5,507 nt of DNA, from contig QKDJ01000046.1 of NCBI GenBank assembly GCA_003252145.1, positions 1 through 5,507 on the forward strand, read 5' to 3'. This document shows positions 1 to 5,507 of the stretch, in pieces. The position numbers and the translations under genes are program-made. Each line of letters opens with the position of its first letter. The first letter of the stretch is position 1. This DNA is from Azovibrio restrictus. Its GTDB lineage: Bacteria; Pseudomonadota; Gammaproteobacteria; Burkholderiales; Rhodocyclaceae. Under the pieces are notes generated by a model. The model ran no database searches. It was given only the letters and a program-made list of their open reading frames with translations, and was not told the DNA's origin.

Positions 1-294
1 AAGGACCACAGCGTGGACCTGAACTGGCAGGCCCTGGCCCAGCCCAACCAGACAATCGCCATCTACATGGGGATCACGGGGGTGGACACCATCGCCCGGG
101 AACTCCAGGCTGCCGGGTTGGCGGGCGACACCCCCGCCGCCCTGATCTACAAGGCCACCTGGCCCGGCCAGAAGATTTTCCTGAGTACCCTGGCGGGCCT
201 GCCCCAGACCGCCCATGACCATGAAGTGAAACCCCCGGCCCTGATCGTCATCGGCCAGGTGGTGGGTCTGGCCCAGCCGGACCTGGCCGTTTAA
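1..294 (+). CDS. cobA: Uroporphyrinogen-III C-methyltransferase (SUMT), C-terminal part
   Basis: This is the last 97 residues of a gene that begins outside the window; the frame is open from base 1 and ends at TAA 292-294. SUMT uses S-adenosylmethionine to methylate uroporphyrinogen III at C2 and C7 in the cytoplasm, giving precorrin-2 for siroheme, heme d1 or cobalamin. The visible part fits the C-terminal lobe of the tetrapyrrole methylase fold: an LxWxxLAxPxQT segment, then YMG at the start of the next strand, a TPAAL segment, a QKI...STLAGL segment, and the closing PPALIVIGQVVGL strand. The stretch IYKATWPGQKI resembles the matching region of precorrin-4 methyltransferase (CobM), but the YMG and PPALIVIG context favours SUMT. 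The S-adenosylmethionine-binding N-terminus is not visible, so the symbol rests on the C-terminus only. Confidence 0.82.
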   Translation, partial: KDHSVDLNWQALAQPNQTIAIYMGITGVDTIARELQAAGLAGDTPAALIYKATWPGQKIFLSTLAGLPQTAHDHEVKPPALIVIGQVVGLAQPDLAV

Positions 295-318
295 GCCACC
301 GAGGCTTCAGGAACCCCA

Positions 319-348
319 AGCGCCCGGCGCCATCAAAGCCCGGGCGCT
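319..348 (+). terminator. GC-rich hairpin after cobA, possible terminator
   Basis: A perfect 9-bp inverted repeat, AGCGCCCGG (319-327) and CCGGGCGCT (340-348), surrounds a 12-nt loop, 25 bp after the cobA stop. It is followed only by CGTTACAG, so there is no proper U-tract. It may be a weak intrinsic terminator or an mRNA 3'-end stabiliser. The rest of the 295-467 gap shows no convincing promoter hexamers. Confidence 0.4.
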
Positions 349-467
349 CGTTACAGAGCACCACAGATTGCTGCGTCGGCCCCTGTTAAGCTCCGCCGCA
401 GCCAGAGCCGGGTGGCAACCGGAATACCCGCCAGCCCCCGATCCGATCCACCGCATTTGAGGTCCCC

Positions 468-1097
468 ATGCAAAAGATCATCGAAGGTTTTCTGAAATTC
501 CAGACCGAAGTCTTCCCCCAGCACAGCGAGCTGTTCAAGCAACTGGCCCAGCAGCAAAGCCCCAAGGTGCTGTTCGTCACCTGCTCCGACAGCCGTGTGG
601 TGCCGGAACTGCTCACCCAGCAGGACCCGGGCGACCTGTTCGTGATCCGCAACGCGGGCAACATCGTGCCCTCCTACGGCCCGGAACCTGGCGGGGTTTC
701 CGCCACCGTGGAATACGCCGTGGCCGTCTTGAAGGTCACCGACATCGTGATTTGCGGCCACTCCAACTGTGGCGCCATGGCCGCCATTTCCAATTGCCAA
801 TGTCTGGATCACCTGCCCGCCGTGGGCCACTGGCTGCGCTACGCCGATTCAGCCAAGGCCATCATCGAAGCCCGGGAATTCGCCAACCCCAAGGAAAAGG
901 CCGATGCCATGGTGCGGGAGAACGTGATCGCCCAACTGGCCAACATCCGCACCCATCCCGCCGTAGCCCTGGCCCTTTCCCAAGGCCGCCTGAAGCTGCA
1001 CGGCTGGGTGTACGACATCGAAAACGGCCACGTGGATGTGCTGGACCCGGCCACCCAGCGCTTCAATCCCCTGACTGCTGACCCTCAGGAAGGCTGA
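468..1097 (+). CDS. cynT: Beta-class carbonic anhydrase, CynT-like
   Basis: The product is a 209-residue cytoplasmic zinc enzyme interconverting CO2 and bicarbonate. The beta-class zinc ligands are present as Cys39, His98 and Cys101, and the Asp41/Arg43 dyad sits in the CSDSR motif. Other family blocks are [11 protein letters not shown] (55-65), [15 protein letters not shown] (71-85) and CGHSNCGAM (96-104). From the second residue to about residue 190 it closely follows the E. coli CynT sequence as I remember it, including the [15 protein letters not shown] and ENVIAQLAN blocks, so it belongs to the CynT branch rather than the Can branch. Length is near the usual 219. The ATG start has GAGG at 459-462, 5 nt upstream. 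No cyanase gene or cynR lies beside it, so a cyanate role is not supported here; general bicarbonate supply is more likely. The next gene starts 7 nt after its stop. Confidence 0.95.
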   Translation: MQKIIEGFLKFQTEVFPQHSELFKQLAQQQSPKVLFVTCSDSRVVPELLTQQDPGDLFVIRNAGNIVPSYGPEPGGVSATVEYAVAVLKVTDIVICGHSNCGAMAAISNCQCLDHLPAVGHWLRYADSAKAIIEAREFANPKEKADAMVRENVIAQLANIRTHPAVALALSQGRLKLHGWVYDIENGHVDVLDPATQRFNPLTADPQEG

Positions 1098-1104
1098 GCC
1101 TCCC

Positions 1105-1902
1105 ATGCAGCCCCTGCCCCTCAGATTGTTGCTGGCCTTGCTGGCCCTGCTGACCTTGGGGCTTGGGCTTCCCGTGCGTGCCCAAGACAAGGACCTGGAC
1201 CCACTGTTCCAAAACCGGGGAATTGAAGGTAGCTTGGTGCTGGCCAGCCTGGACGGCCAGCAGCACTACATTCACGATGACCAGCGGGCTAAAACCTTGT
1301 ACGCCCCCGCCTCCACCTTCAAGATACTCAATACCCTCATCGCCCTGGACGAGGGCGCCATTGCGGGTCCGGAAGGCATGTTCCATTGGGATGGCACCCA
1401 ATACGAAATCCCCGACTGGAACCGGGACCAGACCCTGGCCCAGGCCTTTCGGGCCTCCTGCGTCTGGTGCTACCAGGAACTGGCGCGCCGCATTGGCCCG
1501 GTGAAATACCGGCAGCACCTGCGTGATGCCGCCTACGGCCATCTGCACCAAGTCTTTGACACCACCGCCTTCTGGCTCCAGGGGGATCTGCAGATCACGC
1601 CGCTGGAACAGGTGGATTTCCTTACCCGCCTGCACCGCCGCCAACTGCCCTATTCAAGCCAGAGTCAGGATGCCCTGCGCGCCATGATGCTGCAGGACGA
1701 CACCCGGGCCTACCGACTCTATGCCAAGACCGGCTGGGCTGCCCGCACCACACCCCAGGCGGGCTGGTACGTGGGCTACGTGGAGACCCCCAAGGGCGTC
1801 TGGCTTTTTGCCACCCTGGTGGAAATGCGTAGCGCCGCCGACCTATCCCTGCGACGGCAAATCACCCTGGAAGCCCTGCGAGCCAAGGGCATCATTCCCT
1901 GA
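1105..1902 (+). CDS. Class D (OXA-type) beta-lactamase homologue, secreted
   Basis: The 265-residue product has the serine beta-lactamase class D layout. Residues 1-26 form a signal peptide with a long leucine-rich core and probable cleavage after VRA, implying periplasmic location. The catalytic STFK is at residues 70-73, with Ser70 as nucleophile and Lys73 the residue carboxylated in this class. SxV is Ser118-Cys-Val120, WxxG is at 157-160, and KTG is at 208-210, followed by the usual GWYVGYVE strand. DWNRDQTL (104-111) and YQELARRIG (123-131) are also family blocks. The YGN motif reads Tyr144-Gly-His146, and the usual glycine-rich stretch after it is absent although spacing to FWL is kept. 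An AGGAAGG ribosome site lies at 1087-1093 inside the end of the carbonic anhydrase gene, suggesting translation from a shared mRNA. The class is secure; the substrate range cannot be read from sequence, and a related penicillin-binding or sensor role is possible. Confidence 0.9.
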   Translation: MQPLPLRLLLALLALLTLGLGLPVRAQDKDLDPLFQNRGIEGSLVLASLDGQQHYIHDDQRAKTLYAPASTFKILNTLIALDEGAIAGPEGMFHWDGTQYEIPDWNRDQTLAQAFRASCVWCYQELARRIGPVKYRQHLRDAAYGHLHQVFDTTAFWLQGDLQITPLEQVDFLTRLHRRQLPYSSQSQDALRAMMLQDDTRAYRLYAKTGWAARTTPQAGWYVGYVETPKGVWLFATLVEMRSAADLSLRRQITLEALRAKGIIP

Positions 1903-2794
1903 AACCCGCCCCTCGGGCCAATCCCCTAGCTGTCTCCAAGAACCCCGCCAGGCAGGGATTCTCATTGTGTGCTGACCAGATCATGCCCTGCTCCACCTGT
2001 CGGGCGCCGGCCACGGGGCGGAATACGGCTCCGGGTAGTTCCATACGTCCTAACGACTGAGGCACCAACGAAACCCCCAGCCCTTCCGCCACCAGATTGA
2101 CGATGGTCTGCTGGAGATGGGTTTCCAGGCGGATACGGGGCTCAAAACCCTGCTCCCGGCAACAGCCCATCACCATTTCATGGAGGGCCGGTGCGGTAGT
2201 CATGGGAAAGGTGATGAAGGGCTCTTCCGCCAGATCGGCCACGGCCAGGTCGGCCTTGCTGACCAAGGGATGCCCGGCAGGCAACACGGCACACAAGGGC
2301 TCCGTATAAAGGGCCTCGTATTCCAGGCCCGGGGGCCGCTGCCAGGGAAAGGCGATGCCCACATCCACCTTGTCCGCCATCAGGGCGTCATTCAGTTCCC
2401 GGGGAAATACTTCGCTCAATTGCACCTCCACCGCCGGGTAGGCCTGGCTGTAGGCTTTGATGAGCCGAGGCAGGATGCTCCAGGCCGCGCTCATGGTGAA
2501 ACCCACCCGTAACGCGCCCTGCTCGCCGCTGGCCATGGCCCGGGTGCTGCGCACCGCCCCTTCCAGACTTTCCAGCAGGCGCTGGGCCTGAGCGTGGAAA
2601 TGCTGACCTGCCTCCGTCAGTTCCACCTGTCGGGAAGTGCGCTTCAGGAGCAGCACTCCCAACTCTTCTTCCAGGGCGGCAATCTGGCGGCTCAGGGGCG
2701 GTTGGGAAATATGCAGGCGATCCGCCGCCCGGCCAAAGTGCAGGGTTTCCCCTAGTACAACGAAGTAGCGTAGCTGGCGCAGGTCCATGGTCAT
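1892..2794 (-). CDS. LysR-type transcriptional regulator, BenM/CatM/AlsR-like
   Basis: This is a 300-residue LysR regulator of normal length. The N-terminal winged helix-turn-helix covers residues 4-63, with the family signature LRQLRYFVVLGETLHFGRAA, then the recognition region LHISQPPLSRQIAALEEELG and the wing LTEAG. A linker helix runs to about residue 88, and the inducer-binding domain fills 92-300 (LRVGF at 95-99, LPRLIKAYSQAYP, VDVGIAFP at 143-150, GLGVSLVPQSL). The DNA-binding domain resembles the branch containing BenM, CatM and AlsR; the ligand is unknown. ATG 2794 is preferred, with GAGG 5 nt upstream (2800-2803 on the complement). ATG 2788 is a possible alternative, with GAGG 11 nt away. 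It is divergent from the AEC carrier gene, its likely target, and probably represses its own promoter. Its stop lies inside the 3' end of the beta-lactamase gene. Confidence 0.93.
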   Translation of the reverse strand: MTMDLRQLRYFVVLGETLHFGRAADRLHISQPPLSRQIAALEEELGVLLLKRTSRQVELTEAGQHFHAQAQRLLESLEGAVRSTRAMASGEQGALRVGFTMSAAWSILPRLIKAYSQAYPAVEVQLSEVFPRELNDALMADKVDVGIAFPWQRPPGLEYEALYTEPLCAVLPAGHPLVSKADLAVADLAEEPFITFPMTTAPALHEMVMGCCREQGFEPRIRLETHLQQTIVNLVAEGLGVSLVPQSLGRMELPGAVFRPVAGARQVEQGMIWSAHNENPCLAGFLETARGLARGAGFRE

Positions 2795-2840
2795 TAATAC
2801 CTCGATTAATACTTTACTCGTATCAATACCGCACAGTTAT
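2793..2840. promoter_or_regulatory. LysR operator region with ATAC-N7-GTAT site
   Basis: The LysR/AEC gap holds a perfect ATAC-N7-GTAT dyad at 2809-2823 (T-N11-A type). This is the recognition consensus known for BenM and CatM, relatives of the adjacent regulator. A second, imperfect copy, ATAC-N7-TTAT, lies at 2826-2840, 17 bp further on. Independently, ATTAATAC occurs at 2793-2800 and 2805-2812, with ATCAATAC at 2822-2829. The sequence is strikingly AT-rich against its surroundings. LysR proteins usually place the recognition site near -65 of the target gene; that would put AEC transcription start near 2881, about 28 nt before its ATG, which is plausible. Promoter hexamers are not convincing on either strand. 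Confidence 0.6.
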
Positions 2841-2908
2841 AGCATTGGACCGCATGAATAGGAAAACCTAAGCTCAAGCATTGCTTCCACGCCTTGCCCG
2901 GGGTTTTT

Positions 2909-3838
2909 ATGTCTTCCATCCTCAATGTGGTTTTGCCCGTATTCGGGCTCATCCTGGCCGGTTTCATCTGTCGCCGCACGGGCTGCCTGGGAGAAACGGC
3001 CTCGGCAGAACTCAACCGCTTCGTGGTATGGCTAGCCCTGCCAGCCCTGCTCTTCAAGGTCACGGCCACCGCCACCTGGGTGCAGATCTGGCAACCGGGC
3101 TTCATCGCCTCCGTGGGGGCTGGCTGCGCCGTGGTCTTTGCCATCACGGTTTTCCAGCGCATGCGCCAGTCCCGGCATCTGGCTGATGCGGCCATCGACG
3201 GCCTCAGCGCCGCCTACGCCAACACGGGCTTTCTCGGCATTCCCTTGTGCCTGCTGGTGCTGGGTGAAGACGGCCTGCTGCCCGCCATCGTGGCCACCCT
3301 GATCGTGGCCTGCGTGCTCTTTGCCGTGGGTATCGTTTTAGTGGAAGTGAGCCTGCAGACGGAGAAGCACCCCCTGCGGGCCATAGTCAAAGTGGGCAAA
3401 TCCCTGGCCAAGAATCCTTTGCTGGTGTCGCCTATCCTGGGGGGCTGCTGGGCTGTTACGGGCCTGAGCTTGCCTGCCGCGCCCCTGCAATTTCTCAACC
3501 TGCTGGGCATGGCCGCCACGCCCTGCGCCCTGGTTTCCCTGGGCCTGTTCCTGGCCCAGAAACAGGAAGGCCGGCGGGATGGCACCACCGGCCTGGTATT
3601 GGGTAAGCTGCTGCTGCAACCTTTGATCACCGGCTTTCTCGCCTTCCGGGTCTTTGAACTCCCCGCCCTCTGGGCCCACTCCGCCCTCATCCTCAGTGCC
3701 CTGCCCACGGGCACCGGCCCCTTTATGCTGGCCAGCTTCTATCAGCGGGGAGGGGCCCTGGTGGCCCGGGTGGTGTTGCTCACTACCTTGGGCTCTCTGG
3801 TGACCATTTCGGTTTGCCTGTACTGGCTGGCCCACTGA
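2909..3838 (+). CDS. AEC-family (auxin efflux carrier type) membrane transporter
   Basis: The 309-residue product is an inner-membrane carrier with about ten hydrophobic segments, roughly at residues 3-20, 36-52, 63-83, 106-121, 124-147, 170-188, 194-216, 228-247, 254-273 and 284-306. Family marks are the opening VLPVFGLILAGFICRRTG, LNRFVVWLALPALLF (35-49) with Pro45, the unwound-helix motif ANTGFLGIPL (104-113), AATPCALVSLGLFLA (202-216), and LPTGTGPFMLASFYQ (265-279). In bacteria AEC proteins are linked to malonate or malate (MdcF-like) and other small anions, but substrate and direction cannot be read here. ATG 2909 is chosen; an in-frame TTG at 2894 would add five polar residues before the first helix. 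The ribosome site is weak (GGGG at 2899-2902). Its divergent LysR neighbour probably controls it. Confidence 0.9.
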   Translation: MSSILNVVLPVFGLILAGFICRRTGCLGETASAELNRFVVWLALPALLFKVTATATWVQIWQPGFIASVGAGCAVVFAITVFQRMRQSRHLADAAIDGLSAAYANTGFLGIPLCLLVLGEDGLLPAIVATLIVACVLFAVGIVLVEVSLQTEKHPLRAIVKVGKSLAKNPLLVSPILGGCWAVTGLSLPAAPLQFLNLLGMAATPCALVSLGLFLAQKQEGRRDGTTGLVLGKLLLQPLITGFLAFRVFELPALWAHSALILSALPTGTGPFMLASFYQRGGALVARVVLLTTLGSLVTISVCLYWLAH

Positions 3839-3872
3839 CGGGGCCCCTTGGACTCATGAAGAGGAGCAGCTT

Positions 3873-5249
3873 TCAAGCCACCTGATATTCCCCCAGGCAG
3901 ACAGGCCTGGCCTCTTTTTCCATCCCATCAGCCACCCGGTTTCGCCCTAGCCGCTTGGCTTGATAAAGGGCGGCATCAGCCCTGGCTACCAGCTCAGACA
4001 TGGGCTCTTCTGGAACATACTCGGCACAACCTACCGAAATGGTGACCTGCCCGATATTGGGAAAATCCAGGGAGGCCACATGGGCACGCAGTTTTTCACC
4101 CAGCAGCTTGGCACCTTCCCGGTCGGTTCCCGGCATGATGACGATGAACTCCTCGCCGCCGTAACGGGCCATGAAGTCCTGCTTGCGAAGCATGTGCCGC
4201 GCCGATTGAGCCAGCTGTTGCAACACCGCATCGCCCACCGGGTGACCATGGGTATCGTTGATATGCTTGAAGAAATCAATATCAAGCATCAACACCGACA
4301 GGCTTTCCTTGGTGCGCCGAACCCGTTCGAGCAACCATTGGCTGTGGTCATAAAACCGGCGCCGATTAGGCAGGTTGGTCAGCACATCATGGGTGGCCGC
4401 CAAAATGAGCCGCCGCTCGGCACTGCGCCGGGAATGGTCAATGTCTTCCTGAAGAACCGCTGTAAAAGCCACCAACATGGAAATGAAGGCGCTGATCAGC
4501 ACGCAGAACAAACCAAATTGCTGCAAAGGATTGTTGGCAATCGTCATGACCAGGCAGTAGCCCACCAGGAAGGGAACGATATAGCCGAGCATGATCTGAA
4601 TCCGGGCCACCTTGCCACCAACCCAGGGACTGAGAACAGAACGGAGCACGCTGCGATGGGCGCCGCTCAACATGATGGCAGTCCCCACCATAAGACCGCC
4701 CACGGCAGTGCTCATGGCCATCTGGCCGTAGAACTTGTCGATACCGTAGGCGTAACCGGTAACCGAAATCAGAGGAAAACCCAGGCCCACAAAGGACATG
4801 TACTGGGTCAAGGTATAGCGTTTCAGACCGATAAAAACCAGGGCCAGACCAAAACACAAGCTCATCAAGGCTGTATTGGTCCCGGTGGAAATCCCATGCC
4901 CCGCCGCTACCTGCTCAGCCAGCACTTCCTTGAAAGGCGTGATGCCATGGAGCAACACGGAACCCGTCGCGATTTCCAGCAAGCGCAAGGACACCAGCAG
5001 AACCACGAAACAACCTGCAGACAACACGAGCCGGTTACTCCGCCGGGGATGCCAGGAGAAAGCCCCCAGCCCCAAGGCCAGTAAACCAATAGCGCTCAAT
5101 GGATGAGTGGCCGGTCCTCCATGCAGGGGACGAAACAGCACCTCAAGGTTCAACAGATAACCAAACAGGACCAACAAGGAAAATAGCGCCCCGGCAAGCC
5201 CCAGGGGCCGTACCAAGCTCAGCGCCTTAATGATTTGCGGAAAACGCAT
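3873..5249 (-). CDS. Membrane-anchored diguanylate cyclase (GGDEF)
   Basis: The 458-residue protein should make cyclic di-GMP from two GTP at the inner membrane. Residues 1-270 are a membrane sensor region with about eight hydrophobic helices (near 15-37, 51-66, 73-94, 124-142, 150-168, 180-196, 216-237, 244-267). Its MSTAVGGLMVGTAIML and WVGGKVAR segments resemble an uncharacterised multi-helix domain that precedes PAS, kinase and GGDEF modules in many proteobacteria. A short helical linker (268-285) leads to the GGDEF domain (about 286-442): DVLTNLPNRR (288-297), metal-binding Asp323 in LDIDFFKHIND, active site GGEEF (364-368), and the inhibitory RxxD site Arg355-Asp358, five residues before it. 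All key residues are present, so an active, product-inhibited enzyme is expected. No EAL domain is present. The ATG start has only a weak AGGGTG site on the complement of 5258-5263. It converges on the AEC gene, 34 bp apart, without a visible terminator. Confidence 0.95.
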   Translation of the reverse strand: MRFPQIIKALSLVRPLGLAGALFSLLVLFGYLLNLEVLFRPLHGGPATHPLSAIGLLALGLGAFSWHPRRSNRLVLSAGCFVVLLVSLRLLEIATGSVLLHGITPFKEVLAEQVAAGHGISTGTNTALMSLCFGLALVFIGLKRYTLTQYMSFVGLGFPLISVTGYAYGIDKFYGQMAMSTAVGGLMVGTAIMLSGAHRSVLRSVLSPWVGGKVARIQIMLGYIVPFLVGYCLVMTIANNPLQQFGLFCVLISAFISMLVAFTAVLQEDIDHSRRSAERRLILAATHDVLTNLPNRRRFYDHSQWLLERVRRTKESLSVLMLDIDFFKHINDTHGHPVGDAVLQQLAQSARHMLRKQDFMARYGGEEFIVIMPGTDREGAKLLGEKLRAHVASLDFPNIGQVTISVGCAEYVPEEPMSELVARADAALYQAKRLGRNRVADGMEKEARPVCLGEYQVA

Positions 5250-5256
5250 GAGAAAA

Positions 5257-5285
5257 ACACCCTAAAAATCAGCGCATAAGGGTAT
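5257..5285 (-). promoter_or_regulatory. Leader hairpin that could cover the cyclase ribosome site
   Basis: Read on the minus strand, AUACCCU (complement of 5279-5285) can pair with AGGGUGU (complement of 5257-5263) to form a 7-bp stem with one G-U pair and a 15-nt loop. The 3' arm contains the only Shine-Dalgarno-like sequence for the diguanylate cyclase, so the fold would hide it. Stability is modest and the role is inferred. Confidence 0.3.
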
Positions 5286-5306
5286 CACTTAGGGCGTAAT
5301 TAGCCC

Positions 5307-5349
5307 ATGACACAAGCAGGCCATATTCCGTTTGATTGATCTATATCAA
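5307..5349 (-). promoter_or_regulatory. FNR/Anr-type box and candidate promoter for the cyclase
   Basis: TTGAT-CTAT-ATCAA at 5336-5349 is a perfect match to the FNR/Anr consensus TTGAT-N4-ATCAA. On the minus strand, TGTCAT (complement of 5307-5312, 4 of 6 matches to TATAAT) follows the box after 23 nt. An activator centred at -41.5 would leave 22 nt, so the layout fits a class II FNR promoter within 1 bp. The start would fall near 5300, giving a leader of about 50 nt before the cyclase ATG. The CRP/FNR family also includes Dnr and Nnr-type nitric oxide sensors, which use the same box. Confidence 0.6.
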
Positions 5350-5363
5350 ATATTATTTAAGAT

Positions 5364-5507
5364 TGAATCGCCCCGGGTTTAGTAGACACCCTGCAGCCGG
5401 TTGAAATACTGCTGTTCGAACTCTACCGGAGAACAGTCATTGGCATGACTGTGTCGGCGCTTTGGGTTGTAGAACATCTCGATGTAATCAAAGATATCGC
5501 TTCGGGC
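5364..5507 (-). mobile_element. IS3-family insertion sequence, transposase-distal end (partial)
   Basis: The element enters from the right edge of the window. Its terminal repeat on the plus strand appears to begin TGAATCGCCCCGGG at 5364-5377, with the 5'-TG typical of IS3-family ends, and overlaps the transposase stop. The base composition switches here from AT-rich leader to the element's own sequence. The other end and any target duplication are outside the window, so the boundary is an estimate good to a few bases. Confidence 0.7.
5379..5507 (-). CDS. IS3-family transposase (OrfB-type), C-terminal 42 residues
   Basis: On the minus strand the frame is open from the window edge to TAA (complement of 5379-5381). 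The visible end carries the hallmark tail of IS3-family integrase-type transposases: a DIFDYIEMFYNPKRRHSH block, then CSPVEFEQQYFNR and a short closing LQGVY. This tail lies beyond the last catalytic glutamate of the DDE triad, so activity cannot be judged. It points in the same direction as the diguanylate cyclase gene. Confidence 0.9.
   Translation of the reverse strand, partial: ARSDIFDYIEMFYNPKRRHSHANDCSPVEFEQQYFNRLQGVY

Noticed and set aside
351..830. A 159-codon minus-strand frame overlapping the carbonic anhydrase gene
   Set aside because: It mirrors a highly conserved enzyme, has biased composition from GC-rich codons, and shows no recognisable domain.
468..1902. Reading the pair as part of a cyn (cyanate) operon
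   Set aside because: No cyanase or CynX is present, and the LysR gene is convergent, not divergent, so only the carbonic anhydrase resembles cyn genes.
1892..2794. The LysR gene as an AmpR-like regulator of the beta-lactamase
   Set aside because: AmpR-type regulators are divergent from their target with a shared operator; here the genes are convergent, and the operator-like site lies in the gap with the AEC gene.
2894..2908. TTG at 2894 as the start of the AEC carrier
   Set aside because: ATG 2909 gives the usual short N-terminus before the first helix, and the GGGG that could serve as ribosome site would be inside the longer version.
3839..3872. Terminator between the AEC and diguanylate cyclase genes
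   Set aside because: The 34-bp gap contains only a short GGGGCCCC palindrome with no loop and no T-run.
3960..5084. A 374-codon open frame on the plus strand opposite the diguanylate cyclase gene
   Set aside because: It is antisense to a gene with a full set of GGDEF motifs, its protein is rich in His, Gln and Gly without any family pattern, and no ribosome site precedes it.

Overview
The window is a GC-rich stretch of bacterial chromosome that reads like a betaproteobacterium, possibly of the Rhodocyclales. That placement rests on overall gene style (a cobA-type methyltransferase, chromosomal class D beta-lactamase, AEC carrier, membrane GGDEF protein and IS3-type element together) and is an inference, not a match. 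Coding density is high, and AT-rich sequence is confined to the two real control regions, around 2795-2860 and 5250-5363.

Layout, left to right: (1) the 3' end of a uroporphyrinogen-III C-methyltransferase gene (1-294, +), followed by a GC-rich hairpin; (2) a tight forward pair, a CynT-like beta-carbonic anhydrase (468-1097) and, 7 nt later, a secreted class D (OXA-type) beta-lactamase homologue (1105-1902); (3) a LysR-type regulator on the minus strand (1892-2794) whose 3' end overlaps the beta-lactamase gene tail to tail by 11 bp; (4) divergent from it, an AEC-family carrier (2909-3838, +). The 114-bp gap between the last two carries an ATAC-N7-GTAT site of the kind bound by BenM/CatM-class LysR proteins; (5) convergent with the carrier, a membrane-anchored diguanylate cyclase (3873-5249, -); (6) an AT-rich leader with a perfect FNR/Anr-type box (TTGAT-N4-ATCAA, 5336-5349); (7) the end of an IS3-family element (5364 to beyond 5507) with the C-terminus of its transposase.

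Functionally the window holds separate modules rather than one pathway. The regulator and carrier form a classic divergent LysR/transporter unit, in which the regulator probably controls uptake or export of a small organic acid. The diguanylate cyclase appears tied to oxygen or redox status through the FNR-type box. The carbonic anhydrase and beta-lactamase are probably cotranscribed but have no obvious biochemical link.

I do not see a clearly new multi-gene system. The points most worth checking are the FNR box in front of the cyclase, the operator in the LysR/AEC gap, the altered YGN motif (YGH) in the class D enzyme, and the carbonic anhydrase/beta-lactamase pairing.
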